64,000 bases of DNA from Leptobacterium flavescens. GTDB lineage: Bacteria; Bacteroidota; Bacteroidia; Flavobacteriales; Flavobacteriaceae. The stretch lies in assembly GCF_010671605.1 (NCBI RefSeq), contig NZ_JAABOO010000002.1, positions 310,001 through 374,000 on the forward strand. The letters are read 5' to 3'. The position numbers and the translations under genes were made by a program. This document shows positions 7,076-13,478 of this stretch, piece by piece. Under the pieces are notes generated by a model that was not told the DNA's origin, searched no databases, and was given only the letters and a program-made list of their open reading frames with translations. Positions within the stretch are counted from its first letter, which is position 1. The number at the start of each line of letters is the position of its first letter.

Positions 7076-8677
7076 TTAACCCAAAGACACAATCAAGCCA
7101 GGATCGGGAGGCAGGGCCTCGTCAAGTCCGGTATCGATTAAAAAGTCGTTGGAGAAAACAGTAGCCATTTCGGGAGACAGCAGGCTGTTGCGGTATGCTT
7201 TCCACTTTTTGGCATCTTCTCCAAACATATGATCCACCAGCCCCGGGAAGCTCCAGTCGGAGTTCTTTCCCCAATGCAGGGTGAAGGGAATATTATTCTG
7301 CTGAAGGACTTCAATCATACGCCTTCCGTATTCCTTCTGGCTCATAAGCTTTTTGCTCTTTTTCCACTGTACCCCGTCAATTTCCAGCATACAGGTAACC
7401 GGGAACCTGGCAAAGGAAAGTGTAGCCTCACTCCTCTTAATAAAACGCATGGCAAAGATGCCCGGAATAGGACCTTCTTCACTGGTCATTTTAGACAGCA
7501 CTTCCAGCGCTTTAGTTGAATCTTTGTGATCGATCCCAACCGAAAACGCAAAGGCCGGTCCTTTGTACTGTGCATCCCAAAAGGTTTCATAAAGGGTTCC
7601 CAGGCTCTTTTCATTTACTTCCGGAAGGATGTTCTTCTCCAGTCGTTTGATAAAGAACGGAATGGTCCTGGGCCATTTCTCACTGATCTTGATCAGCAAA
7701 TAAATAAGATCGGTGTAGATAGAATTCTCAATCGTATTAAAAGGATCTTCATAGGGTACGGTATAGGGCTTTTTATACATAAGCTCTACCACATACTTCT
7801 TTTCGTCATTATAGGGATTAAAAAAGATCTTATAATGATAAGGCTTTAAGCCTTTGCCATCCGGCCCGGTCTCCTCATCTATTTTAAAAGGAGAGTTCCT
7901 GAAATCCATAGTCTCTGCCAGTTCCAGGGCTATTTCCTTATCGATCTTCTTGACATATCGCTGTAGTAAAAAGCGATCTTCAGCCTCTATGGCGATCCCG
8001 TGAATAAACCCAAAACCTCCCATACTCACCAGGGCTGCGTTAAAGAGTTCGTCATTGCGAATGACTCTTGCATTGATCTTTTGTGCGAAACTATCGGATA
8101 AGGCCGGTTTGCTATGCCGTTCCAGGTAAACATTATCGTCAGGATTCGGTCCTGTGATCAGGTTGATACCCACTACATAATCCTGTACCGAACCTACATC
8201 GATGGCCGAGCCGTGTACCCCGGTCGACATGCACCCCGCCAGGGTTTGCCCGTTACTGGCGCCGCTGGTTTTTAGCGACTTTCCATGAGCTTCCAGCACC
8301 TGGGAAATACGTTTTATGGTGGTTCCGCATTGAAAGAAAAAGAGGTTTTCCTCTTCATAGGGGGAGTTCTGATGGATATCCGTTCCGCTTACCGGAATAT
8401 GCAGGTTCATATAACGGTTGTAATGCATACTGTCCGGATGATGGGCTACCTGCGACATCGACCATCGGGAACCAAAGGCCCTGAAACCTTCTCCCTGATC
8501 CCGTGCTTCGCCAATAAGCCTTCTGATCTCATTAGCCGTGTCCTTATATCTGCCCGTTGCAGACGGTAAATGGGTACTTCCTTCATTGGTAGTAATGTGG
8601 AGCCTTTTAAGTTTCCACGGACCGTTTTTGTGAATGGTGGTCCACTCCGTCTTCGGATGTGTTACTGTTTCTGCCAT
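7076..8677 (-). CDS. FAD-binding oxidoreductase, VAO / sugar-lactone oxidase type
   Basis: A 533-residue protein of the vanillyl-alcohol-oxidase flavoprotein superfamily. The FAD_binding_4 (PCMH-type) domain occupies about residues 50-240, with GFRAFGSRWSMSQVA, the cofactor-binding stretch TSGASNGQTLAGCMSTGVHG and a downstream VVGINLITG. The C-terminal part (FTLHWGKNSDW near residue 490) resembles the D-arabinono-1,4-lactone/L-gulonolactone oxidase group, whose members oxidise sugar lactones or alditols with O2. The substrate is not determinable here. No signal peptide is visible with the start chosen (MAETVTHP at 8677); an upstream ATG at 8704 would overlap the preceding lipoprotein gene. 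It lies 11 bases after that gene, probably in one operon. Confidence 0.88.
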   Translation of the reverse strand: MAETVTHPKTEWTTIHKNGPWKLKRLHITTNEGSTHLPSATGRYKDTANEIRRLIGEARDQGEGFRAFGSRWSMSQVAHHPDSMHYNRYMNLHIPVSGTDIHQNSPYEEENLFFFQCGTTIKRISQVLEAHGKSLKTSGASNGQTLAGCMSTGVHGSAIDVGSVQDYVVGINLITGPNPDDNVYLERHSKPALSDSFAQKINARVIRNDELFNAALVSMGGFGFIHGIAIEAEDRFLLQRYVKKIDKEIALELAETMDFRNSPFKIDEETGPDGKGLKPYHYKIFFNPYNDEKKYVVELMYKKPYTVPYEDPFNTIENSIYTDLIYLLIKISEKWPRTIPFFIKRLEKNILPEVNEKSLGTLYETFWDAQYKGPAFAFSVGIDHKDSTKALEVLSKMTSEEGPIPGIFAMRFIKRSEATLSFARFPVTCMLEIDGVQWKKSKKLMSQKEYGRRMIEVLQQNNIPFTLHWGKNSDWSFPGLVDHMFGEDAKKWKAYRNSLLSPEMATVFSNDFLIDTGLDEALPPDPGLIVSLG

Positions 8678-8688
8678 GATATATGATT

Positions 8689-9039
8689 TTAGGGTTGAAC
8701 ACACACATACTTGATAGAAACTTTTCGTTTGGAACCAAAGGTTACCAGATAGAGCAATACACCCCCGAAAGTATTCCTGAATTCCACCGAATGCAGTTTA
8801 CCTGTTTCGCAGCGTTTGCGCTGTACAGGGATAATAGAATAGTCGATAGCCACTCCGGCCTTGACCACTGTATCATATTCTATAACCATCTTATCGCGGA
8901 AGAAATCTTCCCGATCATTGATTTCCGGCATGGGCTCGCCATGAGTGCTGGTAAGAACTGCAGAATAGCAGGAATGCAGAAGTACCGTTAGCAGCAGAAG
9001 CCCTGGAAATCTCCAAAAACGTTTACTTATTGGTCTCAT
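8689..9039 (-). CDS. Small lipoprotein, unknown function
   Basis: A 116-residue protein with a lipoprotein signal (LLLLTVLLHSC, lipidated Cys at residue 24). The mature part is beta-rich and ends with GGVLLYLVTFGSKRKVSIKY followed by VCVQP. This loosely recalls small Bor/TraT-type surface lipoproteins, but not well enough to name a family. It precedes the flavoprotein gene by 11 bases, so it is probably the first gene of a two-gene unit. Two Cys (in KRCETG and YVCVQP) could form a disulfide in the periplasm. Confidence 0.72.
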   Translation of the reverse strand: MRPISKRFWRFPGLLLLTVLLHSCYSAVLTSTHGEPMPEINDREDFFRDKMVIEYDTVVKAGVAIDYSIIPVQRKRCETGKLHSVEFRNTFGGVLLYLVTFGSKRKVSIKYVCVQP

Positions 9040-9282
9040 GAGTATTTAGTTAAAGAATTAAGACCACAGGCATATTCTTCGGTCAGAGAACGAGTTGTTT
9101 TTTTAATCGAATAAGGGCTGTCGTATTACCAAAGGGGGAAAGTTATTGTGCTGATTCAGCAATACTTAGCCATAATTTACGGCTTTTTCAGGCTTTGCCC
9201 AAGAAGTTTCAGCTAAATTCGATGTAAATACCGGTTTTATACGTTAAAACCACCTGACTGTTAGGGGGTTGTGGTTGGTGGT

Positions 9283-9311
9283 TAGTATTGAGTACAGAGT
9301 ATTGAGTAGTG
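9283..9311 (+). repeat. AGTATTGAGTACAGAGT motif, further copy
   Basis: Same family as 6073-6103; reads AGTATTGAGTACAGAGTATT followed by GAGTAGTGAG. Confidence 0.6.
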
Positions 9312-9405
9312 AGAGATAAACGAGTTATGATTTTGGATTGACAATGAGGAAAATGTTGAAATATATCTCCAGCTAATGGCTAATAGTTAGTATTGAGGGT
9401 GAGAC

Positions 9406-9480
9406 GTCATCGCGAGCATAGCGAAGTGATCTCATTATGATATTAAAGATTACTTCGTCGTTTCACTCCTCGTAATAACC
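9406..9480. repeat. Short inverted-arm unit (U5)
   Basis: Left arm GTCATCGCGAGCATAGCGAA then GTGATCTC, spacer ATTATGATATTAAA, right arm GATTACTTCGTCGTTTCACT then CCTCGTAATAACC. This unit lies 2.4 kb from the GIY-YIG cluster, showing that the repeat is dispersed and not only tandem. Confidence 0.8.
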
Positions 9481-9533
9481 TAAACAAATGGCATCTCAAC
9501 GTTAATTACTCATTACTCATTGCTCATTGCAAC

Positions 9534-10640
9534 CTAAACCCTAATCCTCCTTCTTCTGGCGGTTACTTCCCAGTCGGTTACTTTTTCACCGTCACGAATC
9601 ACGGAAACTTCATCATAGAGATTGATGGTCGGACATATATGATAGGGAATTCCGTAGAACACATCCCCTACCCGTATGCTATCCCAGTCTTCGACTTCCA
9701 GTACGCCGTGTTCTTCACTTTGGGAACGTAGCTTGTAGTTATCCAGGTTAAGGAATTTAACCCGTTTGTCTATTGGATTCTCTGCTGCAACTGCCTTATG
9801 CCCCAGGTCGATGGTCACAATACCGGCCGTAGGTTTGGAGATGACCCGGCAAAGTAACAGGGCTGCATGTTTAAACTCCTGTTCCTGTAGTTTTTCACCA
9901 TAGCCCCAGTCCCAGAATAAACAGGTACCCGGGCTGCAGATACGATCATTTTCCGTTAAATGAGAAGTAAAGGAAGGAGTTCCTCCGCAGATAAGCCTAA
10001 TATCTGTCTTATTTGTTTTCAGTTTTTCAAAATAGCCGTACACATCCTTAAAACCGTCTTCTACCTTATGCTTACGCTGTTTAAAATCGGTATCCCGCAG
10101 ATGGCCGTCATATACGTGAAATCCTTTAAACTGTACGGAAGGATAATGAGGCATTAATGCAACCAGTTTTTCCAGTCCCGGCCCCGGTTCTATTCCCGAA
10201 CGGTTCATTCCGTTGTTTATATCTATAAAAACACCTATTACGATCCCTCTATCTACAGCTTCCTCATTGAGTTTTTCCAGAGAGGCCGGATTATCGGCAA
10301 TGGTATAGAATGAAGTCTTGGGGAATTGTTTAATAAGGTTTCCCAGGCGATTTATTTTAGGGCCTACCAACTGATGAGCGATCAACACACTGTCTGCTCC
10401 CTGCTCTGCGGCGATCTCCGCTTCAGCTATGGTAGATGCCTTAAAATTCTTTATTCCCATAGAGACCATCCGCCTTATCACTTCCGGCATCTTATTGGTC
10501 TTGACATGTGGCATCAGACGGGAACTATCGCCTTTTACCATATCGAGCATCTTTTGCAGGTTGTACATCAGGCGATCTTCGTACAAAAGCACGGAGGGAG
10601 AATCGATCTCTTCAATATTTTCAATCGCATACCAGGTCAT
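9534..10640 (-). CDS. PLP-dependent D-threonine aldolase / D-serine dehydratase-like enzyme
   Basis: A 368-residue fold-type III (alanine-racemase-like) PLP enzyme. The PLP Lys is in RLMPHVKTNKMPEV near residue 45. The C-terminal metal site expected in the D-threonine aldolase/DSD family is visible as His-x-Cys in GIPYHICPTINLYDEV, followed by the family's terminal WEVTARR. The family cleaves or dehydrates beta-hydroxy D-amino acids (D-threonine, D-serine, D-threo-3-hydroxyaspartate) using PLP and a divalent metal. The open frame begins at a TTG at 10682; I used the ATG before TWYAIENIEEID, with another ATG two codons earlier. It is last in the ArsR operon behind an amino-acid racemase, which suggests D-amino-acid catabolism. 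Confidence 0.88.
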   Translation of the reverse strand: MTWYAIENIEEIDSPSVLLYEDRLMYNLQKMLDMVKGDSSRLMPHVKTNKMPEVIRRMVSMGIKNFKASTIAEAEIAAEQGADSVLIAHQLVGPKINRLGNLIKQFPKTSFYTIADNPASLEKLNEEAVDRGIVIGVFIDINNGMNRSGIEPGPGLEKLVALMPHYPSVQFKGFHVYDGHLRDTDFKQRKHKVEDGFKDVYGYFEKLKTNKTDIRLICGGTPSFTSHLTENDRICSPGTCLFWDWGYGEKLQEQEFKHAALLLCRVISKPTAGIVTIDLGHKAVAAENPIDKRVKFLNLDNYKLRSQSEEHGVLEVEDWDSIRVGDVFYGIPYHICPTINLYDEVSVIRDGEKVTDWEVTARRRRIRV

Positions 10641-10744
10641 AAGCATTGTTTTAAGGATGTTTTCCGGCAGAGCGGAATTCAAAAATATTATTTAAATGCT
10701 TTGTATGACAGATTTAAGCAATAATAATTTGCACTGCTGTTGTT

Positions 10745-11440
10745 TTAAGCTTTTAGCGCCATATCTACTGCGACATAGGCATGTATCTTACTGGTGTCGA
10801 AAGAAGGAATGTCCATTTCCGATCCGGGAAGCAGGATAGGCAATTCGGTACATCCCATAATAATGCCTTCTGCACCCTGCGCCTTAAGCAGGTTGATGAT
10901 CCTGAGACATTCCTGTTTGGAAGTTTCGGTAAATATGCCTTTTACCAGTTCATCATAGACCATACGGTGAACAACCTCTCTGTCCGGAGCTTCCGGAACG
11001 ATCACTTCAATCCCATGTTTTTCAGAAATACGGTTTTTATAAAATTCTTCTTCCATTACAAAGCTGGTTCCCAGAAGCCCTACTTTTTTTAAACCTTTTT
11101 TATTAATCTCCTGAGCAGTAACATCCGCAATATGAAGAAAAGGAACACTGGTATTATCGCTGATGGCATTGCTTACCAAATGAATAGCATTGGTACATAG
11201 GAGGATCATATCCGCCCCCGCTTTCTCCAGGTTTTGTGCGGCTTCCTTAACGATCTCTCCTATCCCCTGCCAGTTACCGGCAAAAGTAAGTTTCTCGATC
11301 TCCGCAAAATTAACGGTTATCATAATGCTCTTTCCGGAATATGAATCGCCGAGAAGTTCCTGTATCCTCTTATTGATAAATTCATAGTACATTTTGGAGG
11401 ATTCCCAGCTCATCCCTCCTATCAGTCCGATCGTTTTCAT
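10745..11440 (-). CDS. Aspartate/glutamate racemase family protein
   Basis: A 231-residue protein of the Asp/Glu racemase superfamily. It begins with the family signature IGLIGGMSWESSKMYYEFIN, and the two catalytic Cys expected for the PLP-independent two-base mechanism are in LLCTNAIH (near residue 83) and IMGCTELPIL (near 198). Closest in pattern to the RacX/YgeA broad-specificity group. It lies between the Cys-rich peptide gene (7-base gap upstream) and the PLP enzyme, so it probably interconverts L- and D-amino acids feeding or balancing that enzyme. Cytoplasmic; no signal peptide. Confidence 0.92.
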   Translation of the reverse strand: MKTIGLIGGMSWESSKMYYEFINKRIQELLGDSYSGKSIMITVNFAEIEKLTFAGNWQGIGEIVKEAAQNLEKAGADMILLCTNAIHLVSNAISDNTSVPFLHIADVTAQEINKKGLKKVGLLGTSFVMEEEFYKNRISEKHGIEVIVPEAPDREVVHRMVYDELVKGIFTETSKQECLRIINLLKAQGAEGIIMGCTELPILLPGSEMDIPSFDTSKIHAYVAVDMALKA

Positions 11441-11447
11441 TGTTCTC

Positions 11448-11585
11448 CTATTTTATTTTCGACATATTTTCTGCTCCCGGCAGGTTGAAGTTCTGCAACC
11501 ATTGAGAAAACCGTCTTGTTAAACTTTTGTGTTCTGTATGCGAAGCAGTGTCGCATATGCAATTGCAATCTACTGTACATTCCAT
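11448..11585 (-). CDS. Short Cys-rich peptide in the ArsR operon
   Basis: A 45-residue frame starting MECTVDCNCICDTASHTEHK. Four of its first eleven residues are Cys (C3, C7, C9, C11), followed by two His (16 and 19), and the remainder (SLTRRFSQWLQNFN) looks like an amphipathic helix. It sits between the ArsR gene and the racemase gene, 7 bases from the latter, with its own copy of the presumed ArsR operator 32 bases upstream of its ATG. The Cys/His cluster could bind a metal or form disulfides. It could instead be a leader peptide. I recognise no family. A longer frame reaches 11690, but it would read through the operator. Confidence 0.55.
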   Translation of the reverse strand: MECTVDCNCICDTASHTEHKSLTRRFSQWLQNFNLPGAENMSKIK

Positions 11586-11616
11586 GATATTTTGTTTTAA
11601 GTTGATAATTATATCT

Positions 11617-11640
11617 ACATATCGGTAATTATAGATATGT
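11617..11640. promoter_or_regulatory. Presumed ArsR operator, internal site
   Basis: Inverted repeat with perfect arms ACATATC (11617-11623) and GATATGT (11634-11640) around GGTAATTATA. It matches the site upstream of the regulator gene (11985-12006) in the pattern CATATCG-N2-AATTAT-N-GA-W-ATG. It lies between the arsR-like stop (11656) and the Cys-rich peptide gene, so it can regulate the downstream genes separately from the regulator. Confidence 0.65.
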
Positions 11641-11655
11641 TGTATTAAAAAAAAG

Positions 11656-11958
11656 CTACAGATCCTTACTAAGGGCGTTAATATACGCACTGATCACCCT
11701 TTCATTTCTTCTGTAGTACGTCCATTTGCCGTGCCTGGTCGGAATAATAAGCTGCGCCTTCTGCATTCCGGATAGATAGGTGGAGATAGTAGACTGGGAC
11801 AAGCCTGTTTTATCCTGGATATAACCTACGCAAACGCCGTCGTCAAAACCTTCAATATCCACATGTGGAGGGAAGTGTTTCTCAGGTTCCCTCAGCCATT
11901 TTAAGATATTAACTCTTGTTTTATTTGATAAAACCTTGCTGATCTCTACAATATCCAT
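11656..11958 (-). CDS. ArsR-family winged-helix repressor
   Basis: A 100-residue winged-helix regulator. It opens with EISKVLSNKTRVNILKWL, the ArsR N-terminal pattern, followed by YIQDKTGLSQSTISTYLSGM as the recognition helix-turn-helix and the wing LIIPTRHGKWTYYRRN. Only one Cys is present, in the DDGVCVGY segment before the DNA-binding helices, so the classical CxC arsenic/metal site is missing and a different effector is likely. It heads the operon that continues into the Cys-rich peptide, racemase and PLP enzyme. Two near-identical palindromes at 11985-12006 and 11617-11640 point to autoregulation. Confidence 0.9.
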   Translation of the reverse strand: MDIVEISKVLSNKTRVNILKWLREPEKHFPPHVDIEGFDDGVCVGYIQDKTGLSQSTISTYLSGMQKAQLIIPTRHGKWTYYRRNERVISAYINALSKDL

Positions 11959-11984
11959 TTGTCAAAGGTACAAATAAATATTTA

Positions 11985-12006
11985 CATATCGAGAATTATC
12001 GAAATG
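11985..12006. promoter_or_regulatory. Presumed ArsR operator, promoter site
   Basis: A 22-base near-palindrome: CATATCGAGAA (11985-11995) against TTATCGAAATG (11996-12006), mismatching at only two symmetric positions. It ends 27 bases upstream of the ArsR ATG, a good place to block the promoter. Confidence 0.65.
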
Positions 12007-12029
12007 ACGGAGTTTCTACAGCATCAATT

Positions 12030-13016
12030 CTATTGTAATTGCAGCCTGAAGCCAAAAACAGGGAGCTTCTCCTGCATAAAATCGAGATCCTCCGATCTTT
12101 TAAAGCCCAGTTTCTCATACATTTTCCAGGCAATTTTCATTGCTTTGGTACTGTGAATGACCATTTGCTGATGTTTCTTTTCTGTGGATCTTCTGATGCA
12201 TTCCCTGCTGAGGAGTTTACCTACTCCCCTTCCCCTGGCATCGTGATCTACCGCCAGCAGCCTGAATCCGGAAGCATTTTTTTCTTTGGTAGCTGTTCCT
12301 CCCGAACCGTAATACTTCATATCGCTGAAATACACCACAGCCCCGTCTATTTTGCCCTGAGGGGAAACAGCAACCAGGAGTTCGGTCTCCGGCTTTTTGG
12401 TAAGCTCTCCTATCTGTGCCAGCATACGATAGTATTCGGGTTGATCTGAAGCATTTGGGAAACCTTCCAGTTGGGAATATACCCTTACCATCAGAGCTCC
12501 GATCTCCTCAAACTCCTCCGGTTTTGCATTCCTTACTTCGTATGCGGGATGTGCCTGCCTGTATCTTTCGGAAAAATTCTTTTCACCGAGCTTCTGCTCC
12601 AGACGATCCAGATCTGCCAGAAAATCATCGCTTATCAATTCCTTTATTACAATTTCTATATCGGACCATTCTTTTTCGAATACAGGCATTTTCCTGATCG
12701 CCTTTTTGGATAAACTGATGAGTTGTTTCCTGCTGTCCGAAGCATCCGTAGAACGCTCTAAAAACCCCTCCTCTTCCATCTTCCTGACAATCTTGATGAT
12801 AGCCGGATGAGAAAACCGCAAACGCGCTGCAATCTCTGTTACCGTGAGGGCTTTTTCTTCTTTCAGTATTAAAAAGATCAGGTGCCAGTTGGGTTCTATC
12901 CCCAGGCCGGATTGTTTATAGTGGTCAATTGCACTGTACAGAAGCAGATCGCTTATCCTTTTCATCCGGGCGGTGAAACCTATATGCCCTAGCTCGTTTA
13001 TAAAATCGTTCTTCAT
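12030..13016 (-). CDS. MarR-GNAT fusion: regulator with acetyltransferase domain
   Basis: A 328-residue two-domain protein. Residues about 1-145 are a MarR winged helix (LTVTEIAARLRFSHPAIIKI for the recognition region, then SRKQLISLSKKA for the wing). Residues about 165-328 are a GNAT N-acetyltransferase domain, with the acetyl-CoA-binding motif DARGRGVGKLL and the C-terminal AWKMYEKLGF. Fusions of this type are common; the enzyme part may modify a small molecule or protein linked to the regulator's effector. The start at 13016 (MKNDFINELG) leaves the double operator at 13026-13067 untranslated. Transcribed alone; it converges with no neighbour. Confidence 0.9.
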   Translation of the reverse strand: MKNDFINELGHIGFTARMKRISDLLLYSAIDHYKQSGLGIEPNWHLIFLILKEEKALTVTEIAARLRFSHPAIIKIVRKMEEEGFLERSTDASDSRKQLISLSKKAIRKMPVFEKEWSDIEIVIKELISDDFLADLDRLEQKLGEKNFSERYRQAHPAYEVRNAKPEEFEEIGALMVRVYSQLEGFPNASDQPEYYRMLAQIGELTKKPETELLVAVSPQGKIDGAVVYFSDMKYYGSGGTATKEKNASGFRLLAVDHDARGRGVGKLLSRECIRRSTEKKHQQMVIHSTKAMKIAWKMYEKLGFKRSEDLDFMQEKLPVFGFRLQLQ

Positions 13017-13025
13017 TTTAATTAT

Positions 13026-13067
13026 GTAGCTGGTTACACAAATATAATAAAATATGTAACCAGTTAC
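13026..13067. promoter_or_regulatory. Double palindromic operator of the MarR-GNAT gene
   Basis: Two 12-base palindromes, GTAGCTGGTTAC (13026-13037) and GTAACCAGTTAC (13056-13067), 30 bases centre to centre. They also form one larger inverted repeat (CTGGTTACA against TGTAACCAG). The inner edge is 10 bases from the ATG, so binding would block transcription. Autoregulation is inferred from the family. Confidence 0.7.
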
Positions 13068-13170
13068 AAGTTTTGTGATTTTACCTGTAAAACCAAAGCT
13101 GATCCTAAACACCTGTATTTTTTAACCTTTAAAATGATTATCTTTAAGTAACCCTCCAACTACGATTAAA

Positions 13171-13449
13171 ATGAGTTACGAAAGTATTTGCCAGAATGCT
13201 TTGCGCAAGCATTACCGGCTATTCAGAAAAAAGATCAGGGATGATTTCTTTGTCAGCTCTGAGTATCAGGCCAATAAAGCAGTAAACGAAATGCTTAATA
13301 TGGTGAATAAGGAAATTGAAAAACGCAGTATGCATGAAAACCTGAACGAGAAGATCAGGCTTCAGAATGAATACATTCGCACCAAATACATTGCTATGGG
13401 GCGGGAATATGCCATCAGATATTGCAAAAGCCTGGATCTGTTCCCGTAG
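13171..13449 (+). CDS. Small alpha-helical cytoplasmic protein, unknown
   Basis: A 92-residue, highly charged, mainly helical protein (many Lys/Arg/Glu, e.g. LRKHYRLFRKKIRDDFF, then EMLNMVNKEIEKRS). No signal peptide, membrane segment or known motif. The gene is preceded by an A-rich leader and followed immediately by a terminator hairpin, so it is transcribed alone. Clean boundaries and the hairpin support a genuine gene. Function unknown. Confidence 0.65.
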   Translation: MSYESICQNALRKHYRLFRKKIRDDFFVSSEYQANKAVNEMLNMVNKEIEKRSMHENLNEKIRLQNEYIRTKYIAMGREYAIRYCKSLDLFP

Positions 13450-13451
13450 TT

Positions 13452-13477
13452 GCAGTAAAAATTTATAACTGCTTTTT
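13452..13477 (+). terminator. Terminator after the small helical protein gene
   Basis: Stem GCAGT (13452-13456) and ACTGC (13468-13472), then TTTTT. The stem is short, but it starts 3 bases after the stop codon and has the T-run. Confidence 0.6.
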
Positions 13478-13478
13478 C

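Larger units (their letters stand above)
9040..9533. other. Intergenic region with repeats
   Basis: About 490 bases with no credible gene. The side near 9040-9240 should carry the promoter of the lipoprotein/flavoprotein operon. The rest holds a copy of the AGTATTGAGTACAGAGT motif (9283-9311), a complete inverted-arm unit (9406-9480) and ATTACTCATTACTCATTGC just downstream of the PLP-enzyme gene. Confidence 0.75.

Noticed and set aside
11586-11690. Extended N-terminus (35 residues) for the Cys-rich peptide
   Set aside because: It would be translated across the palindromic operator and overlap the ArsR gene; the ATG at 11585 begins with the Cys cluster.
9534-12006. Natural-product biosynthesis cluster (racemase, PLP enzymes, methyltransferase scattered in the window)
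   Set aside because: No synthetase, carrier protein or tailoring cluster; the racemase and PLP enzyme are sufficiently explained as D-amino acid metabolism.
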